Shown piece after piece: positions 15,780 through 24,856 of a stretch of DNA of 64,000 nt. The translations under genes were made by a program, and so were the position numbers. Below the pieces are notes generated by a model. It worked only from the letters and a program-made list of their open reading frames with translations. It was not told the origin of the DNA and made no database searches. The stretch lies in contig CP066204.1 of the NCBI GenBank assembly GCA_016237705.1, forward strand, positions 630,001 to 694,000. Reading direction: 5' to 3'. How positions within the stretch are numbered: the first letter of the stretch is position 1; each line of letters opens with the position of its first letter. The stretch is from Aerococcaceae bacterium zg-252. GTDB taxonomy: Bacteria; Bacillota; Bacilli; Lactobacillales; Aerococcaceae.

Positions 15780-16603
15780 AACAAATAGGACAATACGATA
15801 CAAAAACAAGGAAAAACTCAAATAGGTTTAAAGTATATGACACCGAAAATTTGTCACCAACCATTAATACAATGCAAGGTGGAGGTTTAGAACCACATAT
15901 TAAAGTAGTTGCTTATACCCCATCTTCATACGAATCGGAAAAAAATATATATTCAGAAGATGGTATATCTCCTACAATTGCGGCAAGAGATTATAAGGGT
16001 CCTAAAAAAGTTGCGATTAGAAAGGAAATTTTTATAGGGGCTAGTCGAGGGCGCAATCCGATAAATCCTAGCGATAGAACAGCTGGTATCCCAACACAAC
16101 AGCGTTTAGAAATTAACAAACAGGGAGTTAGCAACACATTGACAAGTGTTCAAAAAGATAATTATGTTGTAGAAATATCGAAAAAAACGGATGAAGTGGT
16201 TGAATTAATAGGCTCTACGCAAAAGAAGGCGGGAGTAACGGATGGGTCATACTCAACTACATTAACGAGTGCTATGGGTTCTGGTGGCGGGCATGTGCCA
16301 ATGATTCAATTAAAAACAAAAGGTTTAGAAGTTGATAAGCCTGCTATTATAGATGATATTTATAAAAATAGAGCAGCAGGAATAGCAAAATTATCTGGAC
16401 AAGACAGTAATTTATATCGAGTTCGTAAACTCACTCCTAAAGAATGTTGGCGACTAATGGGTATTTCAGATGAAGATTTTCATAAAGCAGAAGCTGTTAA
16501 TAGTAATTCTCAATTATATAAACAAGCAGGGAATGCAATTGTTGTGAATGTTTTAGAAGCGATTTTTGGTGCAATGTTTAAGGATAGTGTTGGATTAGCA
16601 TAA
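15770..16603 (+). CDS. C5-cytosine methyltransferase, target-recognition and C-terminal subunit
   Basis: A 277-aa protein completing the enzyme. Four related blocks of about 20-40 residues (LSPTINTMQGGGLEPHI, ISPTIAARDYKGPKKVAI, VSNTLTSVQKDNYVVEI, YSTTLTSAMGSGGGHVPMI) form the variable target-recognition region. Motifs IX/X follow (RKLTPKECWRLMGI, QLYKQAGNAIVVNVLEAIF). The start ATGGAAATAA overlaps the stop of the catalytic subunit. Two-chain C5 enzymes are known (M.AquI). A frameshifted single gene is the alternative. Confidence 0.85.
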   Translation: MEIKQIGQYDTKTRKNSNRFKVYDTENLSPTINTMQGGGLEPHIKVVAYTPSSYESEKNIYSEDGISPTIAARDYKGPKKVAIRKEIFIGASRGRNPINPSDRTAGIPTQQRLEINKQGVSNTLTSVQKDNYVVEISKKTDEVVELIGSTQKKAGVTDGSYSTTLTSAMGSGGGHVPMIQLKTKGLEVDKPAIIDDIYKNRAAGIAKLSGQDSNLYRVRKLTPKECWRLMGISDEDFHKAEAVNSNSQLYKQAGNAIVVNVLEAIFGAMFKDSVGLA

Positions 16604-16680
16604 ATATCGTTTTCTGAATAAATCGCTTGGCTACCGTTATTGATGTCGGTTGCGAGAATGAATTTAAAGGAGCAATTAAA

Positions 16681-16980
16681 ATGAAACTAAACAAAACATA
16701 TATTGTAATAAGAAAACGTGAAGATGGTTATTTTTTAGCGAATTATAGCAATAGAAAATGCGTGCTAGGATATGAAGCTGATTGGGTTAATGAAGTAAGA
16801 GGTGCATTGACGCTTTCATTAGATTCTTATGAAGAAGATAAGCAAACATACGAATCATTAGCGAAAGCATTTGGCGCTGAAATCATTAAGGTTGAAGCTA
16901 GTTTTTCTTTGACATACCCAGACGGTAGTGAGGTAAAACCGATTGAAGTGGTAGAAGGAAACGGGTGGGTAGATGAGTAA
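16681..16980 (+). CDS. Hypothetical phage protein
   Basis: A 99-aa protein (KLNKTYIVIRKREDGYFLAN; GALTLSLDSYEEDKQTYESL) not assigned to a family. The ATG at 16681 has AAAGGAGCA upstream; an in-frame upstream ATG at 16627 has no such site. It belongs to the small-gene block before the late activator. Confidence 0.7.
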   Translation: MKLNKTYIVIRKREDGYFLANYSNRKCVLGYEADWVNEVRGALTLSLDSYEEDKQTYESLAKAFGAEIIKVEASFSLTYPDGSEVKPIEVVEGNGWVDE

Positions 16981-17416
16981 GTTGATGAAAACCAAGCGAG
17001 TGGATTTAAGCAAATACACCTTGTTGGAATTAATGTTTTTATTGCTGGAATTAGTACGGGAATTACAGAACCGAGAAATAGCGATACCTAAAATTATGGA
17101 TGAATTGAATCAGAAGACATATGATTTTACGCATGAAATAGAATTTGGTGACGGTAAATCAGCTAAAGAAAAGGTTGCTTTTTATAACGAAATGGAAAAA
17201 CATTTCGATACTAGACGACTTGCTAAACAAGAAATGATTGTGTTGGATGAAGTGCTACATCAGTATGACTGGGATTTTAAAGCGATTATCGGAAAAATAA
17301 GTTCAGCGGTAGCAGGTAAGCAACGGTATTTTAAGCACAAAGATGGTGAGCCGTTGGTTAACGGGAGAAAGTGGATGTGGTTTTACCAAACTTGTTTAAA
17401 ACCATATATGAGATGA
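16973..17416 (+). CDS. Hypothetical phage protein
   Basis: A 147-aa basic helical protein, overlapping the previous gene by 8 bp. No domain is recognised. Leucine-rich N-terminal helices suggest a protein-protein contact. Confidence 0.68.
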   Translation: MSKLMKTKRVDLSKYTLLELMFLLLELVRELQNREIAIPKIMDELNQKTYDFTHEIEFGDGKSAKEKVAFYNEMEKHFDTRRLAKQEMIVLDEVLHQYDWDFKAIIGKISSAVAGKQRYFKHKDGEPLVNGRKWMWFYQTCLKPYMR

Positions 17417-17429
17417 AAGGGGAAGAATT

Positions 17430-17714
17430 ATGCAACAATTAGTAATTGGATTTATAGCTGGTGCTGTAGTTGGTGCGATGGTTAAGCATCGGGATAAAGA
17501 AAGGTTGTCTCTTGATTTAAAAACATTACCAATAAATATTGATTTCGATAAAGTGAATAGAACGCTGAGCAATGCCGACATTATAAAAAGTACCAGTCTA
17601 CACAGGGTAGATGAATTAGAATGTCGGGTGACTACTCTTGAAGAGAAACTAGATAAAACGATAGAAAATATTAGAGATATGTTACATTTGCACTTTTCAA
17701 AAAATGCGAAATAG
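17430..17714 (+). CDS. Small membrane protein with coiled-coil tail
   Basis: A 94-aa protein with an N-terminal Gly/Ala-rich membrane segment (VIGFIAGAVVGAMV). The soluble tail has a heptad-like stretch (VDELECRVTTLEEKLDKTIE). AAAGGGGAAG precedes the ATG. Function unknown. Confidence 0.65.
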   Translation: MQQLVIGFIAGAVVGAMVKHRDKERLSLDLKTLPINIDFDKVNRTLSNADIIKSTSLHRVDELECRVTTLEEKLDKTIENIRDMLHLHFSKNAK

Positions 17715-17727
17715 GAAGGTGGATTAA

Positions 17728-18012
17728 ATGCAATCAATTTTAGACATAATTACAGTTCTCATATCTTCAATATTGTTGTATTGCACGATGATGTACATAA
17801 CAAAATTAGAACGTGAGATTGAATTGTTTAAGAGTTTAATCGTAAGAGAAATAGAGCGACAGAACGATAAAATTAAACAGGCAACAGATACGACCGATGA
17901 GTTATATCGCCGACAATTAAATTCAGAGTCAAAGCTAAGTTTAATCGTAGCTAGAGTTTATAATTTAGAACAACGCCGCCCATTTCCACGAAAGCAAAAA
18001 GGGCGTAGATAA
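17728..18012 (+). CDS. Small membrane protein with coiled-coil tail
   Basis: A 94-aa protein: an N-terminal membrane helix (ILDIITVLISSILLYCTMMY), then a coiled-coil region and a very basic C-terminus (RRPFPRKQKGRR). Its architecture parallels the preceding gene, so the two may interact. Confidence 0.65.
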   Translation: MQSILDIITVLISSILLYCTMMYITKLEREIELFKSLIVREIERQNDKIKQATDTTDELYRRQLNSESKLSLIVARVYNLEQRRPFPRKQKGRR

Positions 18013-18013
18013 A

Positions 18014-18367
18014 ATGAGAGCGAAAGAAAAAGTGGATTTGTGGTGGGAAGTTTTACATCTATCAAGTCTACCAGTTGAAGAAATTGATGACAGTCCGAGA
18101 GTAATAATGTTGAGAGATATTTTTTATAAAGACAGCGAGGATGACAGCAGAGCTGACCGAACTCGATATGTGAAATTTGAATGTGATAGAGAACGTTTAG
18201 ATAGTTTGATTTCGAAACTGAAACTCACTAAAGTTGAAATATCTTTAAGGTTAGGTAAGAACAGAGATTATTTGACTGTGATTTTAAGACGTGGAAGGGC
18301 AGAGGAAGCATCAATTTTAGAGATAAATGAGATGCTGAATGAAGAAGTATTGAAGATTTGTAATTAA
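18014..18367 (+). CDS. Putative HTH phage protein
   Basis: A 117-aa protein. The C-terminal half (LTKVEISLRLGKNRDYLTVI, LRRGRAEEASILEINEML) looks like a Cro/C1-type HTH. It lies directly before the late activator gene. Its role is unproven. Confidence 0.65.
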   Translation: MRAKEKVDLWWEVLHLSSLPVEEIDDSPRVIMLRDIFYKDSEDDSRADRTRYVKFECDRERLDSLISKLKLTKVEISLRLGKNRDYLTVILRRGRAEEASILEINEMLNEEVLKICN

Positions 18368-18381
18368 CAGGTGGTGGTTAT

Positions 18382-18798
18382 TTGAAGAAAAGCACATTTA
18401 ATTATATAAAAGACATTTTAAAAGATTATCCGAATATAGACAGATATATCAAAGAGCGAGAATTGGAGTTACGTATTCCGAGTAAGCAGGATGATTTAAA
18501 TTCAGGTATTCGTGGTAATCGAGTGTCAGACAGTATGACAAATATGTTAATCACGATAGAACAAGACCGTCGCCTATCGGCTTTAGAACGCAATAAGCGA
18601 GTGATTGAAGATAATCTGCAGGAATGTGATAACGAAACTAGAGTGATTATTACAGAGTTATATATTAATAAGTATCAGAAGTACACAATGGAGGGATTAG
18701 TACAGAATAAGTTAATATATTGTAGTAGACGGAAGGCGTTTGACTTGAGAGATGCATTTTTCGAGAATATAGCGAATGATTTAGGGTTAGAAAAATAG
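18382..18798 (+). CDS. RinA-family late transcription activator
   Basis: A 138-aa protein of the RinA/ArpU-like group (STFNYIKDILKDYPNIDRYI; QECDNETRVIITELYINKY; LIYCSRRKAFDLRDAFFENI). Such proteins switch on the late packaging and structural operon. It starts at a TTG with AGGTGG 8 nt upstream. Its 3' end is followed at once by two TGCACTTTT repeats and a -10-like element, the likely target. Confidence 0.85.
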   Translation: MKKSTFNYIKDILKDYPNIDRYIKERELELRIPSKQDDLNSGIRGNRVSDSMTNMLITIEQDRRLSALERNKRVIEDNLQECDNETRVIITELYINKYQKYTMEGLVQNKLIYCSRRKAFDLRDAFFENIANDLGLEK

Positions 18799-18800
18799 TT

Positions 18801-18848
18801 TGCACTTTTTCTGCACTTTTGATACCTACTTTTGTGTTAAATTAGTAT
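18801..18848 (+). promoter_or_regulatory. Late promoter with paired activator sites
   Basis: TGCACTTTT occurs at 18801-18809 and 18812-18820, 11 bp apart, on the same helix face. AT-rich TAAATT (18838-18843) or TAGTAT (18843-18848) can serve as -10. No consensus -35 is present, as expected for an activator-dependent promoter. Directly behind the RinA-like gene. Confidence 0.7.
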
Positions 18849-18849
18849 T

Positions 18850-19129
18850 GTGGAACGTTGAAGAGTTCCGCTGACTTCCTTTTTAATTCCCGTCGTCTAT
18901 AAGCGCAGGAACGCATTCGACGGGTGCGTCTTTGGACGTAGTATATAAGCAATCGCCTTGTTGAAGGTATAAGCAATGTCGAAGTTGCCGATTGCATTTG
19001 ATAGTGATAAGGTGACGACCTAAATGGTCATCGAAGCTATCATAAAAGGCTTAGGAGTAGTAATTAGGTACTAGCTCCTTGTAAGTCCTAGCACATTTAA
19101 AAGTGGTTTGTATTTAATTAATATAATTG
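18850..19129 (+). ncRNA. Structured RNA leader upstream of the large ncRNA
   Basis: There is no plausible gene. The sequence folds into successive hairpins: GGAAC/GTTCC at the expected transcript start; CCCGTCG/CGACGGG; GCAATCG/CGATTGC enclosing CCTT-GTTG-AAGG; TGATAG/CTATCA enclosing GACGACC/GGTCATC; and AGGAG/CTCCT. It may be the 5' domain of one RNA of about 880 nt running from the late promoter to the terminator at 19708, or a separate leader. Confidence 0.55.
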
Positions 19130-19735
19130 TACAACGGTTGAAAACTAAAAATGATTTAAACCTAGTGGAGAGCGGTTAGTCACCGTGCTAGGGAGCCATG
19201 GTAAATAAGTCGGTGGATGGCTAGTGGGATACTGCTAGTTTTGAAGCGTGATTTTACGGTAACGTAAAAGAACTTAAGTAAAAGCTTAACGCATAAGTGG
19301 TTCGTGGAGTCTGATGAGGAAAAGGTGTAACATACTATCGGTTGCGACAATAGACGGTGCAGAGGCACAAGAATCTTAGTTAGGTCAGGTGTGAAAAGCT
19401 TGATAAACCTAAGAAAATTCAAAATAAGCAATTCGCTGGCAGATGAAGAAATTCATTGATGACGATAGAAGTTAGCACGAGTAGGACAAGGCGATTTATT
19501 GGAAAGATGAATAATGTTTTGATAAATCTGAATGACCGTCCGAAAGTTGGGTGCGGGGGTGCACGCCTAGTCAGTAAAAGCAAAAGGAAGTCACAAAGTT
19601 GCTAGTGTGGTTCAGACCTTTTGGGGCTATGACTGAATATTCCGCAGTTAGATGTAAGCAGGGAGAAAAACCTAAATCATTTTTAGTTTTGAGCCGTTGT
19701 ATTTTGTAAGTCGACTTTGTCGGCTTTTTATTTTG
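19130..19735 (+). ncRNA. Large structured phage ncRNA (ROOL/GOLLD-like candidate)
   Basis: About 600 nt without a supported ORF between the late activator and terminase. Its ends pair as a 28-bp closing stem (19130-19158 with 19673-19701; one G-G mismatch, one G-U). A TATAAT at 19122-19127 would start transcription at the stem, and an intrinsic terminator follows it at 19708-19734. Internal hairpins include TTTTACG-GTAA-CGTAAAA with a GNRA loop (19252-19269) and CCTAG/CTAGG enclosing CGGT/ACCG (19161-19192). Size, phage setting and closing stem fit the large ornate RNAs ROOL (about 600 nt) or GOLLD (about 800 nt). The class needs a covariance search. Confidence 0.65.
19708..19734 (+). terminator. 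Intrinsic terminator of the ncRNA
   Basis: AAGTCGAC pairs with GTCGGCTT around TTT, followed by TTTATTTT. It ends 20 bp before the small terminase start, so it separates the ncRNA from the head operon, with late genes transcribed by read-through or antitermination. Confidence 0.8.
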
Positions 19736-19754
19736 GAAACGAGGTGATGGAAAG

Positions 19755-20183
19755 TTGAAATTAACGTTAAAACAACAGCGCTTTGCAGATGAGTACATCA
19801 TCTGTGGTAATGCGACTGAATCGGCTATAAAGGCTGGGTATAGTCCAAAAACAGCAGGAACTAATGCGGATAAATTACTAAAAAATACTAAAATTCAAGA
19901 ATATATAGGCCAACGACTCGAACTACTTGAAAGCGAAAAAATCGCAAGTCAAGATGAGGTGCTACAATACCTCACGTCAATTATGCGTGGCGAGCAAACC
20001 GAACAAACGTTGCGCGGTTTAGGTGAAGGTGTTCAAGATATAACGGAGATTGATGTAGGAGCAAAAGATAGGATTAAAGCAGCTGAATTGTTAGGTAAAC
20101 GCTACGGTATGTGGAGCGATAAAGTTGATATTACACAACGAACTGTAGAAATCACGGTAGGTGATTGGGATGCAGAAGAGTAA
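19755..20183 (+). CDS. terS: Terminase small subunit
   Basis: A 142-aa protein with an N-terminal HTH typical of terminase_2 small subunits (LTLKQQRFADEYIICGNATE, SAIKAGYSPKTAGTNADKLL) and a C-terminal oligomerisation part. It binds phage DNA and hands it to the large subunit. It starts with TTG behind GAGGTGATGG and overlaps terL. Confidence 0.93.
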   Translation: MKLTLKQQRFADEYIICGNATESAIKAGYSPKTAGTNADKLLKNTKIQEYIGQRLELLESEKIASQDEVLQYLTSIMRGEQTEQTLRGLGEGVQDITEIDVGAKDRIKAAELLGKRYGMWSDKVDITQRTVEITVGDWDAEE

Positions 20184-21450
20184 ACCGAAAATTTTACTGA
20201 AGTTCTCGTATCCGTCAAAGGTGTTTAACAAGCATATTTTTGACAAATTGGAAGATTATTCAGCGTTTACCGAGGTTCATTATGGCGGGGCTTCTAGTGG
20301 TAAATCGCACGGTGTGGTGCAAAAGGTTGTGTATAAAACTTTAAAGAATTGGAATCATCCTAGAAAAGTTTTATTTCTGCGTAAAGTAGCTGCGACCGTT
20401 CGTGATTCAATCTTTGAAGATGTGATACAGTGTTTATCAGCTTGGAATATCCTAGACCACTGCAAAGTAAACAAGTCTGATTATCGCATAGAGTTGCCGA
20501 ATGGTGCGCAGTTTATTTTTAAGGGTATGGATAATCCGGAAAAAATTAAGTCGATTAAGGCGATTTCAGATGTGGTAATGGAAGAGGCATCGGAATTTAC
20601 GTTAGATGATTATACTCAGCTTACGTTGCGTTTGCGTGACCGTAAGCATAAAGACAAACAAATATTTTTGATGTTTAACCCTGTTAGTAAAGCTAATTGG
20701 GTTTATTCAGCGTTCTTTTTGAAAAAGCCAAAGAATACGGTGGTGTATCAAACGACGTACAAGAATAATCGTTTCTTAGACCCTATCACGATAGAGAATA
20801 TCGAAGAGTTGGCCAACCGCAATGAAGCTTATTACAAAATTTATGCACTAGGTGAGTTTGCGACTTTGGATAAGTTAATCTTTCCGAAGTTTGAAAAAAC
20901 AGTTATTAATCGTGATGCTGTTAGTCACCTGCCAAGTTATTTCGGTTTAGACTATGGGTTTATCAATGACCCGTCAGCCTTTATGCATGTCAAAGTGGAT
21001 TTGAAAAACAGGAAACTGTACGTCATGAGTGAGTATGTGCGTAAAGGGTTGACGAATGACAAGATTGCTGAAGCGATTATTAATTTAGGTTTTAAGAAAG
21101 AAGTTATTTCTGCTGATTCAGCTGAAAAGAAATCGAATCAAGAATTGCGTAACGCTGGTATTAGTCGAATTCGTGATGCAAAAAAACTTCCGGGAAGTGT
21201 GCTACAGGGAATCCAATTCTTGTTGCAATTCGATTGGATTGTGGATGAACGATGTGTCAAGTTGATTGAAGAGCTGGAAAATTACACTTGGAAGAAAGAC
21301 AAGAAAACGAATGAGTATATCAATGAGCCAGTGGATAGCTATAACCACTGCGTTGATGCGATTCGATATGCTTTACAAGATATGATTTATAACGTTAAAC
21401 AAGATGTATCGCTACAGTACAATTTATTAAAAGCAGGGTTCGGTTTATGA
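20170..21450 (+). CDS. terL: Terminase large subunit (PBSX type)
   Basis: A 426-aa packaging motor. Walker A GGASSGKS at residues 39-46, Walker B-like DVVMEEASEF, coupling motif FNPVSKANWV, then the RNase H-like nuclease with FGLDYGFINDPSAF and ISADSAEKKS. ATG at 20170 is preferred because AGGTGAT lies upstream; a GTG at 20161 has none. Confidence 0.95.
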   Translation: MQKSKPKILLKFSYPSKVFNKHIFDKLEDYSAFTEVHYGGASSGKSHGVVQKVVYKTLKNWNHPRKVLFLRKVAATVRDSIFEDVIQCLSAWNILDHCKVNKSDYRIELPNGAQFIFKGMDNPEKIKSIKAISDVVMEEASEFTLDDYTQLTLRLRDRKHKDKQIFLMFNPVSKANWVYSAFFLKKPKNTVVYQTTYKNNRFLDPITIENIEELANRNEAYYKIYALGEFATLDKLIFPKFEKTVINRDAVSHLPSYFGLDYGFINDPSAFMHVKVDLKNRKLYVMSEYVRKGLTNDKIAEAIINLGFKKEVISADSAEKKSNQELRNAGISRIRDAKKLPGSVLQGIQFLLQFDWIVDERCVKLIEELENYTWKKDKKTNEYINEPVDSYNHCVDAIRYALQDMIYNVKQDVSLQYNLLKAGFGL

Positions 21451-21461
21451 GGGGGTAAAGA

Positions 21462-22979
21462 ATGCAGGAGTTAGAAACATTTAGAGATACGTTCGGCAAC
21501 GATAAAAAGCTGAAACTAAGATTTCATCGTGAATCAAGGTTGCGGTATCGTGCTGAGAGTGTAGAACAATTATTGGCGGATGATGGTGAATTGCTGATGC
21601 AGTTTATTAATCATCATAAGGCTAAACAATTTCCACGAATTCGAGAGTTGTATGATTACGCAGAAGGTAGCAACCATAAAGTGCTGGAAAATCAACAACG
21701 AAGACGTGAAACAGATATGGCTGATAAACGTGTTGTACATAATTTTGGTGAGTTAATTTCAGTATTTAAGCAGGGTTACTTAGTCGGTAATCCTATTCGT
21801 GTTGAATACGATGATGGAGCGGAAGACAGTGACATCGATAAGGCGTTAAAAGAAATTGCTGTGCGTAATAATTTTTATGATTTGAATAGGGCGTTGGTGC
21901 TGGATTTATCACAAGTTGGGCGAGCGTATGAGATTGTTTATTATAGTCAGTATGATGAATACAAGGTAAAACGATTAAATCCAGAAGAAACATTTGTGAT
22001 TTACGATATGACGTTGGAAGATAACTCATTAATGGCTGTTCGTTATTACAATGTCAGCCTGTTTGATGAGAACAAAGAACGTGTTGAAGTATACACAAGA
22101 CAGCATAAGATAGTGTATGAATCTGCGGATGGTAAATTAAACTTGGTTGAATCAAGTGCCCATGGTTTTGATATGATTCCGATTACTGAATTTTTAAATG
22201 ACAGCAATGGCATGGGCGATTATGAAAGTGAATTGTCGTTGATTGATTTATACGATGAAGCACAATCCGATACGAGTAACTACATGACGGATTTATCGGA
22301 TGCTATTTTAGCGATTATTGGTAACATTCAATTGCCAGTAGATATTGATAATGCAGAGAAACAAATCGAATACATGAAGAAAATGCGCAAGGCTAGAATG
22401 ATGCATATTGTGCCACCAATTGACCAAGAGGGGCGAGAGTCTGGTACGGTAGACGCCAAGTATTTGTATAAACAGTACGATGTTCAAGGAACTGAAGCGT
22501 ACAAAGATAGATTGGCGAATGATATTCATAAATTTACCAATATGCCAGACATGACCGATATGAACTTTGGTGGGAATCAGTCAGGCGAAGCGATGAAATG
22601 GAAGATGTTTGGTTTAGACCAAGAGCGAGTAACGACTCAAGCGTTATTGGAAGCTGGTTTAAAACGACGTTATCGTTTGCTTGCTAGCATTGGTAGTGTG
22701 TTACGTGAAATCAATGATTTTGATATTAGTAAGCTGAAAATCACATTTACACCTAACTTGCCTAAGTCGCTACAAGAGAAAATTAATGCTTTTAAAGACT
22801 TGAATGGGACTGTATCCAACGAAACAGCGATGCGTTTAACAGATATTGTGGAAGATGTGTCAGCAGAAATGGAGCGTTTGAATGAGCAGGATTTGAATAC
22901 GGGGAGTTTGATGCAGACGATTGAACGCCAACAACGTTTAGCTGATGTTGATTTGATTAATGGTGATGACAATGGTTAA
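21462..22979 (+). CDS. Portal protein (SPP1 Gp6-like)
   Basis: A 505-aa portal of the SPP1 Gp6 family, recognised from DKRVVHNFGELISVFKQGYL, VGNPIRVEY and the C-terminal FGGNQSGEAMKWKMFGLDQE. It forms the dodecameric DNA channel in the capsid vertex and binds terminase. GAGGGGG precedes the ATG. Confidence 0.94.
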   Translation: MQELETFRDTFGNDKKLKLRFHRESRLRYRAESVEQLLADDGELLMQFINHHKAKQFPRIRELYDYAEGSNHKVLENQQRRRETDMADKRVVHNFGELISVFKQGYLVGNPIRVEYDDGAEDSDIDKALKEIAVRNNFYDLNRALVLDLSQVGRAYEIVYYSQYDEYKVKRLNPEETFVIYDMTLEDNSLMAVRYYNVSLFDENKERVEVYTRQHKIVYESADGKLNLVESSAHGFDMIPITEFLNDSNGMGDYESELSLIDLYDEAQSDTSNYMTDLSDAILAIIGNIQLPVDIDNAEKQIEYMKKMRKARMMHIVPPIDQEGRESGTVDAKYLYKQYDVQGTEAYKDRLANDIHKFTNMPDMTDMNFGGNQSGEAMKWKMFGLDQERVTTQALLEAGLKRRYRLLASIGSVLREINDFDISKLKITFTPNLPKSLQEKINAFKDLNGTVSNETAMRLTDIVEDVSAEMERLNEQDLNTGSLMQTIERQQRLADVDLINGDDNG

Positions 22980-24840
22980 GGACTATTGGACAGAACGTAT
23001 TAAAGCTGAGATTGAAAATAAAATTGAGTCTGATGCTGAAATTGGTAAAGAGATGCTGAACTTGCATAATCGTCATTTAAGGCAGATTGAAAAAGAGATT
23101 GAATCGTTTTATCAAAAGTATGCTAAAGATGAGAAAATCGATGTGAATGAAGCAAGGAAACGTGCGAGCGCATTTGATGTACAGGCTTTTGCCGATAAAG
23201 CGAAGCATTACGTAGAAACTAAAGACTTTTCACCAGAAGCGAATGAAGCGTTGAAGTTATATAACATGAAGATGAAAGCGAGTCGTTTGGAGTTAATGCA
23301 GTATCATCTTGAGTTAGAGATGATAGCGTTGGCTGATGGTGAGTACAAATTAACCGAGAAGTTTTTGAATCGTGAGTATATTCAAGAGTTGAATTTGCAA
23401 GCGGGGATAATGTCTGAGTTTATTCCAAGTCCTAAGATATTAAAGAATATGGCGAAAGCAATTATTGATACGCCTTATCATGGGGCAACTTGGAGCGAAA
23501 ATATTTGGAAAAGGCAGGATGCTCTAAGAACGATTGTGGGGAGTATTACGAAAGCGTCTGTTTTGAGAGGTAGAAATGCTACTGAATATATTTCCTTATT
23601 GCGTAAAGAGTTCAAAACGGGAGCTTATGAAGCTAGACGTTTAGCGGTGACTGAAACTGCTAGAGTACAGACAGCTGTTCAAAAAGCAATGTATGATGAA
23701 AACGGCTTTGATGAATATATTTATATGGCAGAGCCTTCAGCATGCGAAATTTGCGGTAGTTTAGACGGTAAACGATTCAAGGTGGCTGAAATGCAACCAG
23801 GGAAGAACGCTAGTCCGATGCACCCGCATTGTCGGTGTAGTACGGCTCCGGCGACGAGGGCAAGAAATATAGAACAATCATCTGAATCTCGCCAAGAAAT
23901 TAAAAATGATATAATTGACGTTTTAAAAGGTGACGATGAATTAATTAAGATTCGAGAAAAATTTCGAATATTGGAGGAAGAAAAAAATGGCCTAGAAAAA
24001 GCTGTTGATAAGGTAATAAAAAAACGCGATAATACTCCAGAAATATATAAGGAATATTATACGCGAGTAAACGTTATTGAAGAAGCTTTTGAGAACGGTA
24101 AAATCGATTCAAAGGAATATACGTTAAAACTTAATGAAGAAAATAAAAAGCATAGAGAAAGACTAAAGGAAAACAAGGAGAAATTTGCGCATCAAATTGA
24201 AAAAATAAAACAACAACTAGCCGAAAATGCTAACTTGATGTCGGATGCTAGATTCGAACACGCAAAAATAATGAAAAGTTACGTTGAGGAAAAAGTTAAA
24301 CTAGGACTTGGAGAAGTTCAAGCAAAAGATTTGTTAACTTCCACGAGGTCAGATGATTTTCCGCTGTTTGAAAAAAGTTTGGAGTTCATTCCAACAACAT
24401 GGTTACAAAAATCTAAAGATTATGGTAAGATTCAGTTAAAGAAAACGAGTGATAGAGGTTATTATAGTTCGTGGAAGAAACAGTTATCACTTGGGAGAGG
24501 TAGTGAATTTCAAAAAATTTCAACAGGAGTACATGAAATGATGCACCGTATTGAAGATGTTATTCCTGAAATATTGGTTGCAGAAGCGGAATTTTATCAA
24601 TTGAGAACAGGGAATGATAAATTGGAAAAATTACGAGATGTAACTGGCAATAAGACATATGGGCATGATGAAGTAACAAGAAAAGATGACTTTATCAACC
24701 CTTATATGGGTAAAGATTATAAAGGAAGAGGGTATGAACTTCTTTCGATGGGTGTAGAAGAATTTTATTTTGGAACAGAATTGTTGCGTAAAGACCCTAA
24801 AATGTTTAGGTGGGTATTTGAAATGTTAACCCAATATTAG
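22972..24840 (+). CDS. MuF/SPP1 Gp7-type minor head protein with zincin-like C-terminus
   Basis: A 622-aa fusion. Residues about 1-300 are the MuF/Gp7 head-morphogenesis domain, with conserved ETARVQTAVQ, CEICGSLDGKRF and MHPHCRC. A coiled-coil linker (about 300-430) leads to a 190-residue domain with HEMMHRIE near 521, a zincin metallopeptidase motif, and a possible third ligand in GVEEFYFG near 594. MuF proteins with C-terminal effectors form a known class of phage polymorphic toxins. Codons become more AT-rich after about 23870, which suggests a grafted domain. Confidence 0.85.
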   Translation: MVKDYWTERIKAEIENKIESDAEIGKEMLNLHNRHLRQIEKEIESFYQKYAKDEKIDVNEARKRASAFDVQAFADKAKHYVETKDFSPEANEALKLYNMKMKASRLELMQYHLELEMIALADGEYKLTEKFLNREYIQELNLQAGIMSEFIPSPKILKNMAKAIIDTPYHGATWSENIWKRQDALRTIVGSITKASVLRGRNATEYISLLRKEFKTGAYEARRLAVTETARVQTAVQKAMYDENGFDEYIYMAEPSACEICGSLDGKRFKVAEMQPGKNASPMHPHCRCSTAPATRARNIEQSSESRQEIKNDIIDVLKGDDELIKIREKFRILEEEKNGLEKAVDKVIKKRDNTPEIYKEYYTRVNVIEEAFENGKIDSKEYTLKLNEENKKHRERLKENKEKFAHQIEKIKQQLAENANLMSDARFEHAKIMKSYVEEKVKLGLGEVQAKDLLTSTRSDDFPLFEKSLEFIPTTWLQKSKDYGKIQLKKTSDRGYYSSWKKQLSLGRGSEFQKISTGVHEMMHRIEDVIPEILVAEAEFYQLRTGNDKLEKLRDVTGNKTYGHDEVTRKDDFINPYMGKDYKGRGYELLSMGVEEFYFGTELLRKDPKMFRWVFEMLTQY

Positions 24841-24856
24841 TTCGGGAAGTGATAGT

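Noticed and set aside
19180..19431. 83-codon minus-strand ORF within the ncRNA
   Set aside because: It has no convincing start site and opposes the direction of all late genes; the RNA structure explains the sequence better.
19130..19701. Transposon or MITE with 28-bp terminal inverted repeats
   Set aside because: No target-site duplication is seen, and the -10 box and terminator are positioned for an RNA closed by this stem. Kept as an alternative only.
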